Below, piece after piece: positions 11,549-22,257 of a stretch of 64,000 nt of DNA. How positions within the stretch are numbered: the first letter of the stretch is position 1; every line of letters starts with the position of its first letter. The notes under the pieces were generated by a model, which saw nothing but the letters and a program-made list of their open reading frames with translations, was not told the origin of the DNA and made no database searches. A program made the position numbers and the translations under genes. Origin of the DNA: Maniola hyperantus (taxonomy: Eukaryota > Arthropoda > Insecta > Lepidoptera > Nymphalidae); contig NC_048543.1 of NCBI RefSeq assembly GCF_902806685.2, positions 4,754,106 through 4,818,105 on the forward strand, written 5' to 3'.

Positions 11549-11645
11549 ACAGCCGTACTCAGAGTCGCTTAATCGTTACTTAAGTTTAGTTAAAATGAGA
11601 CAGAGCTATATCTCTCACATAAATCTGTCTCGATTGATTAGCGAA
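11549..11645. mobile_element. Foldback MITE, family M4 (GCACTCAGAGTCGCTTAATC), partial
   Basis: It starts GCCGTACTCAGAGTCGCTTA and contains GAGACAGAGCTATATCTC. The right arm is lost. Fuller palindromic copies are at 26187-26283 and 58019-58144, and a diverged relative at 20236-20395. Confidence 0.6.
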
Positions 11646-11749
11646 ATGCGAAAGTGTAACTGTCTGTCTGTCTGCTAGCTTTTCACGGCTGGTTCCCACG
11701 GGATTTTAAAAACTTAAATCCACGCGGACGAGTCGCGGGCATAATCTAG
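11646..11749 (+). mobile_element. Internally deleted Lep1-like Helitron
   Basis: It runs from GCGAAAGTGTAACTGTCTGT directly into CCACGGGATTTTAAAAAC and ends in GGGCATAATCTAG. It is about half the length of the family's full copies because the centre is missing. Confidence 0.55.
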
Positions 11750-11865
11750 TTAAAATATAAATTATACCAATGAATCGAATATTGTGCAAATGCGCAATGC
11801 AATATATAGTTATCTTTCAGATATTGCTTTTTCATAAATGTACATCTAAATATATACATTTATGA

Positions 11866-12357
11866 AAAATGTATAAAAGGAAAAGGTGACTGACTGACTG
11901 ATCAACATACCTACAGCTCAAACTACTGGACAGATTGGGCTGAAAGGCACGCAAATAGCAATCAATATGACGTAGACATATAGCTCAACGGATTGCGAAG
12001 CTGAAGTGGCAATGGGCACATAGTTCGTAAAACCGATAGACGTTGGGGTCCCAAGGTGCTGGAATGGCGACCTTGCGCCGGCAGACACAGTGTTGGAAGG
12101 ACCCCCCCCACTAGGTGGACGGACAACATCAGACGAGCCGCAGGGAGCTGCTAGATTCAGGGGGCACAAAACCGTGGCGTGTGGAAGTCCCTACAAGAGA
12201 CCTATGTCCAGCAGTGGACGTCTATCGGTTGATGATGATGATGATGACGCAGACATACGCTAAGAAAGGATTTTTGAAAATTCAAGCCCTCAAGGAGTAA
12301 AATGGTGGTTGTAAATTTGTGTAGTCCACGCGGATGAAGTCACGGGCTTAATGCTAA
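11866..12357 (+). mobile_element. Helitron (family H2) carrying a nested RTE LINE tail
   Basis: The outer element begins ATGTATAAAAGGAAAAGGTG followed by ACTGACTGACTG and resumes at 12248 (CAGACATACGCTAAGAAAGG) to a decayed 3' end at about 12357. The inner insert, about 11968-12246, is the 3' end of an RTE-type LINE. Its broken frame shows CWNGDLAPADT and VLEGPPPLGGRTT, and it ends in CGGTTGATGATGATGATG. The insert is flanked by 14-bp near-identical repeats: ATGACGTAGACATA on the left and ATGACGCAGACATA on the right. Confidence 0.7.
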
Positions 12358-13195
12358 TTCGTTGATAAAAAGCGAAAAGATTTTAGTACATACCGATAAG
12401 TAAATAATCGTTATATAGATAAAAATGGACTGACAATGAAAAGAAGATGGCGGGATGCCTATAATTACCATAGCACGTTATTTCAAAACAATTTTCCTTT
12501 TAAATCGCGTTCTTACATTACGCTAATGTACATTTTCAAGTGCAAAAGCGCTTTCTCCAGTTTATTCCTGCAGTTTTAGACCTATATGCATGAAATTTCA
12601 GAGCGTTTTAAATTGAAAACTGAATAAAACAACGCAATCTAGAAGCTCTCTACCTCTACACACTTCTTTAAATTTTTCCGATGTAGCCCATAATATTACC
12701 TAAGTAGTTATTATTTTTACGATTCGATGAAAGTCAAATCACTTATTCAAATTATGTACTATATACGTAGGTACGTAAATATAGTATACTTTCTGATGGT
12801 CACTTGCTGAATTCGCAATGCAATGATGTAGTGGTGATAATTAATTACGTAAACTTAAATTAAAACTAAAGCTACGAGAGTTCCAAACGCGGCCAGTTCT
12901 GATGAGAAGAGCCCAAAACAAACTAAGTGCGATCTCACATGCTGGTAAGTGACAAGGCAATCGAATATGAAAGCGGGCTAAGCTGGAAGAGGAACTTATT
13001 AAGAGGAATTAGGAATCAGCTTAGGTTATTATTACTACGACGGACGACTATTTACTATAATATTCCTATTATATATTATAGCAGATTATTGGTGATATTT
13101 CACTGCGAATAAAATTCGTACTCGGTTATGAGTTGGTTATAGGGCTCTAAAAAATAATATTACCCAAGTGTTGTAGTTTTAAGTCTTATCCTTTA
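12358..13195. other. No gene recognised
   Basis: AT-rich sequence with no convincing exon or repeat structure. Confidence 0.35.
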
Positions 13196-13572
13196 ATAGA
13201 ATAGAATAGAATATATTTTTATTCAAGTTTTACAAGTGCTTTTGAATCGTCAGGTAGGTAGTTTAATTTACCACTGGTTCCTAATGCCGTATGCCAATAT
13301 GTATAATGTACCTATGTGATGTATCTACCTACCTACTTCTTTTTTACACAAATATAATAATAATTTAATAAAATATGATTGGGTACGACAAAACGGTTTT
13401 TACGGTTAAGCAGTTTCTACGTGGTATCGTACTGGAACGATAAGTCGCTACGGCACTGCTTTATCGAGAGGGTGATCTCGCCACTAAGTCTAAATGTCTC
13501 CTGCCGGGATTCGAACCTGGGACCTCCAATTTATAAGACCTCAGCGCTCCCCGATGCATCAGAAAGGTTGTA
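13196..13572 (-). repeat. LINE 3' end with (TAGAA)n tail, then a minus-strand tRNA-like SINE
   Basis: On the minus strand, 13196-13290 is the same LINE tail found on the plus strand at 15740-15897: AACCAGTGGTAAATTAAA, then GACGATTCAAAAGCACTTG, then a TTCTA tail. Positions 13380-13572 are a tRNA-headed SINE read on the minus strand, with box B-like GGTTCGAATCC. Both are non-coding remnants. Confidence 0.55.
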
Positions 13573-14070
13573 AAGAGGAACTTTTAAATGAGTTTCAAAC
13601 AACTTTGCTATATTAATCCAACGTTGTTCCATTATGTAGCTAAAACAAGACAAGCATCTTAATAATAATGTTTGTACAATTTCAAAACTGTATACCTACG
13701 TATTTAACTTTCAAGTTTGATAACTAGTTCGTGTTTTCATTTGGAACATAATGATGATACCAAGATGTCGATTAGTGATACACATTTCACGACTTTGTCT
13801 TTGAGTTACTAGTACATAGCTAGACCAAAATGTTCTAGAAATTTTGCATACCTAATGCGGATCCATTTGCGAGTAAAACCACTAGTATGAGTACGCCAGC
13901 GCCACAGGCCAAAGGTCCTCCAATGGAGTGCCTAAACACCGCGGTCTAAAACCAGAGGTTTGCTCGTTGTCTCTTTGCGTATGCTTCAAAGTTGAAATTC
14001 TATACCGCGGTAAAAAAGGCCGCCAGTAGATCAGCCGAGCCGACAATATTTTACACTACTGTCTGAAAAA

Positions 14071-14218
14071 ACCCGGCCAAGTGCGAGTCAGGCTCGCGCA
14101 ACGAGGGTTCCGTAATACAGTTGTATTTTTTCGACATTTTGCACACAGCCAGATAGACAGACAACAAAGTGATCCTATAAGGGTTCCGTTTTTCCTTTTG
14201 AGGTACGGAACCCTAAAA
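14071..14218 (+). repeat. M2 family repeat, internally deleted
   Basis: It begins CCCGGCCAAGTGCGAGTCAG and ends GAGGTACGGAACCCTAAAAA, with the ~250-bp middle of the 17796-18206 copy missing. Confidence 0.6.
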
Positions 14219-14495
14219 AGGAGTGTAATGTTTTCAGGGTTCATGTCGGTATGTACCTATGTACGGTTTCGCTAAAACTTCTAAACGTTTTCAATGTTGC
14301 TTTCAAATCCATTTAGTAGGTAAGTAGTTTCAGCATGAAGCGTGTTCATCCAGACAGGAAGATAGACAAAAATTTAAAAAAATACCTGTTTTGGACTAAA
14401 ATAATATCAATAATAATGCTTCCTCCGATTAAAATTTTCAACTACCTAGGTAAATTTAATGGACAGAAATCGTCCAGTTACAGATTTATTATATA

Positions 14496-14838
14496 CTAGC
14501 TTCTGCCCGCGGCCTCGCCCGCGTGGCCTAATTTCATCCCCTATTTTATCACCCTCGTGGGTGAGTTTCCAAAAATTCTGAAAAACGTATTTCTTCATTT
14601 GTAACCGAAAACCGAAATACCAATTTTCATGCAAATAACTTGAAAAATTACGGACTTTCATACACACTTTCATCCCCCATTTAACCCACTTAGGGGTGAA
14701 ATTTCGAAAAATCCTTTCTTAGTGGATACCTACTCTTTACAAAGAATAGACCCCTTTAGGACCAGCGGTTTAGTCTGTGCGTTGATATATATGTCAGTCA
14801 GTCAGTCAGTCAGGACTTTGAATTTTATATATATAGGT
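14496..14838 (-). mobile_element. Helitron, family H2, minus strand
   Basis: The minus-strand 3' end CTAG is at 14496-14499. The head complement GTCAGTCAGTCAGTCAG is near 14800, followed by the complement of a TATATATAAAA start. It is longer and more diverged than the copy at 20697-20914. Confidence 0.6.
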
Positions 14839-15445
14839 AGATAAGTAGAATTCTAAAAGTCTGCATTTAAATGAGTGAAGAATAAAATAAACGAAGAAAA
14901 AATTGCTACTAGGTATTCGATGGAACTAAGTACAAACTTACTCACAATATTTGGAAAGAGAGACCCCACAGACCAACAGACAGAATCGATTAGTTATTGT
15001 CCTATTGCTGGAAAATTAATTTACACAAAGACCCCCTCGAATAGAGAAATTCAATTAAGTAGGTACTGTATAATAACATTAGGTAGGTATAACGCGTTTA
15101 ATGAAATTTGCATGCGGTTGGAAAACGTAGAATAACACAACACGAAAACAGGCTACAATCGAAACTAAATAAATTTATTGTAAAATAGAATATTTAATTA
15201 ACCAAATATTCGAATGTAATTTGCTAAATAAACTAGTTTAGATAAAATAAACCTAAATTATTTGCATGTGAAGCAAGCCTTTAAACCAAACTAACAAACA
15301 AAATGAACCAAATAGGTAGAACATTAAAATAATCGTGTTACCTATAAGTACTTATAGTACCTACTTAACTCGTCGTACCTATATAGTATTCAACGACAGT
15401 TTTGTTAATATTCTTATCTAGGGGCTACCTAGGGCAAATTATAAT

Positions 15446-15517
15446 ATAGTACGCGATAGGTCGAGATGGCAATCAGGGTATGAGGCGGGGGCGTTCCCAC
15501 CCCGATTGACCGCCATA
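15446..15517. mobile_element. GC-rich foldback MITE, family M3, truncated
   Basis: Left arm TAGTACGCGATAGGTCGAGA and a central GGCGGGGGCG. Most of the centre and right arm is lost. The family is best seen at 57570-57724. Confidence 0.55.
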
Positions 15518-15739
15518 ACGAAATGACCACCATGAGTTTTTAAAAAAGGTGTTATTTCTTGTACCGTTCGTGGGTACAAGAAACTACTAGGTACTGGTAT
15601 TAGCACTTGAGTGATTTCTGAAAAGTTTTAAAACTGCTTTCTTATCTTTATCCTTTTTTGTAGCTGTTATCCAAATTCAAAACCCTGTCAGGTCACTATG
15701 ATTCTTATCAGCAAATTAAGATATAAATAATTAGGTACC

Positions 15740-15897
15740 TAACTAAAAAAATCGTCAGGAACGGCTCTCGGTAGGAACGGCATTCCGAACCAGTGGTAAA
15801 TTAAACCTGACTATTCATAAGCACTTTTAAAAAGTTTACATGAATAAAAAAACATTCTATTCTATTCTATTCTATTCTATTCTATTCTATTCTATTC
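15740..15897 (+). repeat. LINE 3' end with (TTCTA)n microsatellite tail
   Basis: CCAGTGGTAAATTAAACCTG is followed by AAGCACTTTTAAAAAG and then about eight perfect TTCTA units at 15854-15897. The same tail, inverted, lies at 13196-13290. A pentanucleotide-tailed LINE (CR1-like or Jockey-like) is the best explanation. No coding sequence remains. Confidence 0.55.
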
Positions 15898-16296
15898 AGA
15901 AAATCCGGTACCTAAAACTGCGATGTAGAGCATGCACGGCAGTATAGGTACGTATTATACCAATCTTACCCGCCCCTATCACCAAATAGATTTGGTCTGT
16001 TAAAAAGGTTTCTAAATTGAAATGTCAACGCATGTGCCAAAGTCAAATTTCGACTTTGGCTTTGACAATGACATTTACAAGTTAATTTTGAAGTGCGAAG
16101 TTCGTTATTTGATTTTATTTAAAAGTAATTTAAAAGTTACTTGTTTATTCAATAAGTCAATGATAATTTTAATTTTATTACTGATGAAATAATATTACAC
16201 AGCTGTTACAATTTGGACCCTAACACGTGGTTTAGAAAAACATAATATTTTTAACTACCTACTTAAAAACAATCGTTCATTTGTTTTGTTATAAAA

Positions 16297-18878
16297 ATGG
16301 ATTCTGAACCTGACGACTATTATGAGATTACTTCACAGTTAGATGCAAGGGAAATACTGAGATATTTAAATAATTTAGGTATACGCAATATAAGTGGCGA
16401 AGTTTTAAAATACTTCATAACTGGTAAGGAATCATAATATAAATAAGAGCATGTTTACACCATAAATGTTTACGCCAAAGGGCGTAAATATGAAATCCTC
16501 GAGAGCCTGTGCCTTTTGGCGTGGAAACCTTGGGGCCGTAGGACCCCGCTCATGTGGAGCAAATTACAATAAGGGTTATCGACATGACCGGTGCGACCGG
16601 GATTCCAAGAGCTGGCAGCCGCCGTGGTCAAAGAATTGCTTTGGCCATCCAAAGAGACAATGCCGCCAAATCTTGGGTACAATGCCTCGCTGCTCTTATC
16701 TGTCCTTATGAAGTTTTAGATTTACTTATTTTTTTTTGTTTTAATTTAGATTTAAGTTTACATATTATAAGTATATAAACGTTTTATTACTAATAGGTTA
16801 CACAAAATATATTGTGTCACAAACCTTGCATTTCTCTGCAGAATTTTTTAACTATTTTATGAAAACTAAGTACTTAGTTATTTATTTTATTTATTTATTT
16901 AAGTACTTAACATAAAATTGTAACAAAGTATGTGAATAAATTCCCATCCAATTTGGTTATGCATCATCATGTTATTGTCTATGGCAGGATTAGATCTCTC
17001 CATTATTGCATCTTTGTACAGTATGCAGCAGAAAGTAATGTACCTACATTGTTCGTGTAGGAGATAGCAAATTTGTAGAGCATTGTCTCTGTCGTTGAGA
17101 CTGACAAAACATCATAATATAGGTATGAGTTACAGAGATAACGCTCTACAAAGCAGAAATGTCATTCTAAAGGATGATGTACATTACTTTCTGCCGAGTA
17201 CTGTACTTATCTTTAATTTCAGATTTAAAAAAGCTTATTAAATATGACCTGCAGCACAAAGATGACAACTTCAGTGCTAAGACACAGTACTCTGAAGTTT
17301 TAGGGCCAGAAAGGTTGCACAGTGCTAGCACATTCTCTTCTAGAACTAGATCTAAAGTACTATCTGCAGAAGTAAAATGTAGTAGGGAGTGTGAAAGATT
17401 AAGAAAACGGACTCATGTAAGAACAGTTCATTCGGCTCCCAGTCTATTTCAGCAAAAATCTGATGACAAACCCCCTCGGAGAGCTTGCTCTTGTGTCAGA
17501 GTTGACAAACCGCCAGACATACAAAAGGAAATACCTAAATCAACTGTTAGTAGTAACTGTAAGTAACTCCAACTCGTTATTACTAGCTTATGCTCGCCAC
17601 TTCGTCCGCGTGACTACACAAGTTTCAAACACCTTTTTCACCCCCCTTAGAGGTTGAATTTTCGAAAATCCTTTCTTAGCAGATGCCTACGTCATAATAG
17701 CTATCTGCATGCCAAATTTCATCCCGATCCATCCCGTCTAGTCGTTTGGGCTGTGCATTGTAATTATGTATATTAATGTAGAGAGTAATAATAAAACCGG
17801 CCAAGTGCGAGCCAGGCTCGCGCAACGAGGGTTCCGTACTATAGTCGTATTTTTCGACATTTTGCACGATAATTCAAAAACTATTATGCATAAAAATAAA
17901 TAAAAATCTGTTTTAGAATTCACAGATGAAGACCTTTCATATTATGATACCCCACTTGATAAAGTTAACTTACTGATTAATTGAAAATACTAATTATTAG
18001 TTCATGACCACAATTTAATTTTTTTGTGTGATCTAACCCTAAATTCACGGTCTTCGGATTTTTCCTTGAATGTCTGCTATAAGACCTACCTACCAAATTT
18101 CATGATTCTAGGTCAACGGAAAGTACCCTGTAGGTTTCTTGACAGACAACAAAGTGATCCTATGAGGGTTCCGTTTTTCCTTTTGAGGTACGGAACCCTA
18201 AAAATCTTTATTTTCTTATACTAAGATAAAAATTAAGGTTTTTTTTCAGTAATCAAAGTTCCTAAACAAATTGTTAAAAGAAAAAGTGACCCAGTATCCC
18301 TGTATCATTACTACACATCTCTTTGGGCAAAGTACAAGCCAAATGTGCCAGGAGAAAATGACTGGTCTGACCTGCGGTGGAATATTAGGCAGAAGATGGT
18401 TGGAAATGTTGCATCTCAACCCAACAATAAGGTGAAATATTTTTTTAGAAAGAAACTATCAATTAATATCAAAACTAACAAGCAAATGATAAAAATGTGG
18501 TATTGAACTAATTTGAACAAAAATTAGTACCTATAGTCCACGACAGGTCGAGATGGCTATGATGTGAGGGAACGCCCGGCAAACCCGCCCTGTGTGCCCT
18601 GTCGACCTGTCGCATACTATACCCTTTCTTCAAAATTGGCCTAATCATCTTGCATCAAATAAGGCTCTGCTCTTGTATTTTAATTTTTAATGTTTTTTAT
18701 GGTTATATTGATATTGGACTAAGGAAAGGGAAAGGATTAATGTTTATCAAATTCTACCTAAACAGTTCTATGTACTTAAATATTATGTAGAAAAAGCTAA
18801 GTCTTAATTCTTTTTCAGGCTACAGATATGCAACAGAAGCATGCAGTCAAAAAGAAGAAAACTCCTACTACAGCATGA
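16297..18878 (+). CDS. HYLS1: Hydrolethalus syndrome protein 1 homologue (centriole/cilium assembly)
   Basis: A four-exon model (16297-16423, 17223-17558, 18250-18431, 18819-18878) gives 234 residues with GT-AG introns in frame. The N-terminus has the short helical segment LDAREILRYLNNLGI leading over the first junction into DLKKLIKYDLQ, typical of HYLS1 N-termini. The C-terminal box at about residues 166-204 carries SDPVSLYHYYTSLW and PGENDWSDLRWNIRQKM, the conserved HYLS-1 box. The middle (about 55-150) is Ser/Lys/Arg-rich and unconserved. Family knowledge: a core centriolar protein recruited by SAS-4, dispensable for centriole duplication but needed for basal bodies and cilia. The start ATG is the first in the exon and gives a complete N-terminal domain. 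Introns 1 and 2 are full of repeats (16466-16720, 17018-17204, 17583-17780, 17796-18206), and intron 3 holds one M3 MITE. The gene converges on mRpL4. Confidence 0.88.
16466..16720 (+). pseudogene. Possible LINE C-terminal fossil in HYLS1 intron 1
   Basis: A GC-richer patch in an AT-rich intron. Its frames include QRIALAIQRDNAAKSW, reminiscent of the C-terminal region of lepidopteran non-LTR ORF2 proteins (QR-x-x-AIQRGNAA-like), followed by a T-rich tail. It is too short and frame-broken to classify. It could also be another transposon's coding scrap. Confidence 0.3.
17018..17204. mobile_element. Foldback MITE M1 in HYLS1 intron 1
   Basis: It starts ACAGTATGCAGCAGAAAGTA and ends TACTTTCTGCCGAGTACTGT. 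Its right end is less than 20 bp from the exon 2 acceptor, so it has replaced most of the sequence where a polypyrimidine tract and branch point would lie. Confidence 0.75.
17583..18206. repeat. H2 Helitron (minus) and M2 repeat (plus) in HYLS1 intron 2
   Basis: 17583-17780 is a minus-strand H2 Helitron starting CTAGCTTATGCTCGCCACTT. It is followed almost directly by the longest M2 copy of the window, 17796-18206, from CCGGCCAAGTGCGAGCCAGG to ACGGAACCCTAAAAA. Confidence 0.65.
18532..18620. mobile_element. Foldback MITE M3 in HYLS1 intron 3, short version
   Basis: Arms TAGTCCACGACAGGTCGAGA and TCGACCTGTCGCATACTATA. The centre is reduced relative to other copies. Confidence 0.65.
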
Positions 18879-19049
18879 CATTTAAGGATTCTTTTATTTT
18901 ATAACAAGAAACTTTGAAATCGCATTTATCTTCATATTTTACTATCAATATCAATAGGTCTATTTTGGACTAATTATTTTATTTTATGCTTGGCAAATAC
19001 TTGGGGTGCGTTTCCACTGAATCCAAGCAGAATGATGTGTTCAATACAA

Positions 19050-19343
19050 GTGATGATAGCCTAGTGGTTAAGATCTTCTGTTCAAGAGTTTAGGGGTTCG
19101 ATCCCGGGCATGCACATGTAACTTTTCAGAGTTATGTGCATTTTAAGCAATAACATATCACTTGCTTTAATGGTGAAGGAAAATATCGTGAGGATACTTG
19201 CATGTGTGAGAGTTCCATATTGTTCTCAAAGGTGTGTGAAGTCTGCCAATCCGCACATGGCCAGCTTGGCAGAATATAGCATCATCATCATCCGATTGTG
19301 GATGTCCACTGTTGGACATAGGCCTCCTCAAAAGAGCGCCACC
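19050..19343. repeat. GATGAT SINE (plus) fused to a LINE tail fragment (minus)
   Basis: The SINE head GATAGCCTAGTGGTTAAGAT and box B GGTTCGATCCCGGGC are well kept, and the body ends at about 19272. It is followed by CATCATCATC and the minus-strand LINE tail complement GATGTCCACTGTTGGACATA. The two were joined at their GAT-repeat ends. Confidence 0.6.
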
Positions 19344-19432
19344 ACACCCTGTCCTAATATATACTTTATTATACTATATTATAATTATCCCTCCTTTTCA
19401 GTTGAAAGCACCCTTATTATAAAACGTTTAAG

Positions 19433-19575
19433 TTACTAATGCAGAGTTGTTCAAAAGAAATTCAAAAAGTGGAGATTAAACTAATCACGAGAATCCATAG
19501 AATTCATGTGATTAAATCAGTTTAAACTCCATTTAAATTTTTAAATTTGTCTCAAACAACTCTGCATTAGCACTT
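19433..19575. mobile_element. Foldback MITE, TAATGCAGAGTTGTTCA termini
   Basis: The left arm ACTAATGCAGAGTTGTTCAA is mirrored on the right by CAAACAACTCTGCATTAGCA. The arms continue with TTAAACTAATCACGAG versus GTGATTAAATCAG. No coding capacity. It is a single copy in this window. Confidence 0.65.
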
Positions 19576-19680
19576 GATGATAATTGTAGGTAGGTATTAA
19601 TAGTGTAATATATTTTAAGAAGTATTGGGAATAATAAAAAAAAATTAATGCAAACATCTATTTATTTTCACTAAAATGTT

Positions 19681-19891
19681 ATCACTACCCCTATTATAAA
19701 TTCGAAAGTCTGTTTGTTTGTTGGTTTGTCCTTCATCACGTCGCAACGGTGCAATGGATGGACGTGATTTTTTGCGTGAGTATAGATAAAGACCTGGAGA
19801 GTGACATAGGCTACTTTTTATCCAGGAAAATCAAAGAGTTCCCACGGGATTTGTAAAAACCTAATTCCACGCAGTCACAGGCATCAGCTAG
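19681..19891 (+). mobile_element. Lep1-like Helitron abutting the mRpL4 stop codon
   Basis: Head CTATTATAAATTCGAAAGTC followed by TGTTTGTTTGTTGGTTTGTC. The body includes TCAAAGAGTTCCCACGGGAT and the 3' end is GGCATCAGCTAG at 19891. The mRpL4 stop on the other strand is at 19896-19898, so the element must lie in that gene's 3' UTR in antisense orientation. Confidence 0.7.
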
Positions 19892-19895
19892 TAAT

Positions 19896-21590
19896 TTATA
19901 CTTGACTAAGTTTAAATTTTGCTTGATGCTGTGCTGTATTTGAATGCAAATGGGTTAGTATTCTTTCCTCAATCCTTTCAGCAGCAGCTTGGGTTAAAAT
20001 TAAGGTGTCATGCTTCAACATTGAATAAACATTTAATCCATATACTGGCATTATATTGACGTGTGGGAGATTATCTGTTGCCACTGTTATATTTTGTGGG
20101 GCAAAATCGGAGCTGAAACAAATAATAATTAATTTTGTAACACTCAAGTAAACGATGCATGTAGCCAGTTTTTATGAAGCATCAAACAAACATGCAGTTT
20201 TTAACGAAGTAATGTTATTGAGTTTTATCTCTAAGGCTGAGATCTATAGAGCACACTTTGACTTTGCTCTCACTTAAGATTGAGTTAAAACGAGACGGAT
20301 TTATGTAAGAGATATAGCTCTGTTTCCTTTTAACTCTGTCTTAAGTCTAAGCAAAGTCAGAGTGCGCTCTATAGATCTCACCCTTAGTCCTATTCATAAA
20401 TGACTAGCCACAATGATAGGAGACTTTATGCAAATAAAACAACCTCTCCAGAATTACACTATTATTTCACTAGTGACAACTGACAACTTAAATAAAATCT
20501 GTAGTTCTATTAATTTTGCACTTTCACACTAGTATGTTGTAGCTGGCAGACTAAAAGGTGTACCTCTTGACTGAAATGGCTCATGAGTTAAAGTGCAGGT
20601 CAGAGGAGGATAATATTCAATTTCTTGATTTCAAGTCGGTGCTCCTATCATGCTCCCACAACCCTTGTCCTAACTCACAAGCTGTCTCAGTGAAACAATC
20701 TAAATATATAAAAGGAAAAGGTGATTGACTGACTGATCTATCAACGCACAGCTCAAATTACTGGATGGATTGGGCTGAAATTTGGCATGCAGATAGCTAT
20801 TATGAAGTAGGCATCTGCTAAGAAAGGACTTTTGAAAATTCAACCCCTAAGAGGGTGAAATAGGGGCTTGAAATGTGTGTAGTCCACGCGAACAAAGTCG
20901 CGAGCATAAGCTAGTATACCTATAAATAGTATTAGTGACTACTTACTCATCTACTAAGAGTACAGAAGGACCCCAATTTCTTTTCTCTATAAGATCAATG
21001 AAATATTCAGAATCCTCCGTGGGCAGTTCTAAATCTTTCACAATGTGCAGGTCATCTTGTGCTAATTTTGCAGACAAGGTTGATGTTAAACCATGAATCC
21101 TCATATGGAATGGCAACATGAAGAAATGTGTTTTTCCTGATCGAGGTCCATGAGCGATACCACCGCCTCGCCAGAGTGGAGACCTGATGGAACCATGTCT
21201 AGCACGACCCAAACCTTTCTGCGGCCAAGGCTTCCTTCCGCCACCCCTGACTTCAGCTCTTGTCTTCGTATGCGCCCATGATACCCAACGATATTTCTTT
21301 TGCCATTCTACATTGCGATGTATAAGGTCTATTCGCGGAACTGTTGCGTATACTAACGGATGTAGTTCGAAAAGTCCAAGCTTTTTCTCTTCTACTGAAT
21401 CCAAGTTCTCTATCCACACTTCACGAGGTTTCGTATACTGGGGAGGGAACTTCCAGTCCTTTTTGACTACGCTTAAACCTCTGTTTTTATCATTAGCGGA
21501 GACTGCATTTGTGGCCGAAGAACAGAGTCGAATTTGGGTGACGGCAGTTAAATTAAGTTTTTTAAATACATTTATTAATGCCGAACTCAT
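19896..21590 (-). CDS. mRpL4: Mitochondrial large-subunit ribosomal protein uL4m
   Basis: Two minus-strand exons (21590-20947 and 20112-19896) join in frame across a GT-AG intron to give 286 residues. Exon 1 has a basic, Ser/Ala-rich N-terminus suited to mitochondrial import. The uL4 hallmark loop follows at roughly residues 115-150 (RGGGRKPWPQKGLGRARHGS then SPLWRGGGIAHGPRSG), which lines the exit tunnel in ribosomes of this family. Exon 2 supplies the C-terminal NITVATDNLPHVNIMPVYGL and NVYSMLKHDTLILT of metazoan mL4. The open frame of exon 1 would run only one codon past the donor, so the second exon is required. The AATAAA complement at 19661-19666 is a candidate polyadenylation signal beyond the Helitron at 19681-19891. 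The intron holds a diverged M4 foldback (20236-20395) and an H2 Helitron (20697-20914). Confidence 0.93.
20236..20395. mobile_element. Foldback element related to M4, in mRpL4 intron
   Basis: Arms CTGAGATCTATAGAGCACAC and GTGCGCTCTATAGATCTCAC. The centre TTGAGTTAAAACGAGACGGA is shared with M4 copies at 26187 and 58019, but the outer arms differ, suggesting a related subfamily with exchanged termini. Confidence 0.6.
20697..20914 (+). mobile_element. Helitron H2 in mRpL4 intron, near-complete
   Basis: A good reference copy: ATCTAAATATATAAAAGGAA at the start, then GATTGACTGACTGATCTATC, GGCTGAAATTTGGCATGCAG, CATCTGCTAAGAAAGGACTT and the 3' end GCGAGCATAAGCTAG at 20914. Confidence 0.65.
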
Positions 21591-22257
21591 TTTATATGTT
21601 AAAATTTATAAGTCTAGGTACTTGGAGGTATTAGTTTCTTGTAATTTGCTAACATAACACCAATATTAATAGCAAATAAAGCAATAACCTCAAAACTCAT
21701 AAAAATCTCTAATCAATCTGTCATGCTGACAACTGACACCAATATATAATGTACTCTGTGACTGACACAACCATAGATTATCTACTATATACTAGGACAC
21801 AACCAATTAACCACAAACCAATAACATACAGGCTTCATACAGCATCCCTGAAGACTCGTTCCGGCATTCCTTCATTCAGCTTTATTTTACTACCTTCGCC
21901 TTGGTTGATTTATATATTTAAACTTTTGAAAAGAAATGTGCATTCAAGCTATATAAAAATATAAAATCTAAGGTAATATAGTTACATACCCGCTACCTAA
22001 GTGGTAGAATGGGTATCTTTTTAAATTTTAAAAACAAAGTTTCCAAATGCACGTTGGTCCAACCCGTCCAACCTCAACTTTTCTATCGTGACCAGATTTA
22101 CATATTTGTCCATTTTGGCACTCCACTCTAACTTAAATTCGTTCGGATTAGATTGCTGAAATTTTTAAATTTCAAAAGGGCGTAGCTTATTCTTTCAGAA
22201 AATATATGAGACAGTAATAAAATATAACTAGGTATATTTTCCCCCAAGTTATTTCTA
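21591..22257. other. mRpL4 upstream region; no other gene seen
   Basis: This includes the mRpL4 5' flank. No TATA box or other promoter motif stands out, and no further exon is recognised. Confidence 0.4.
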
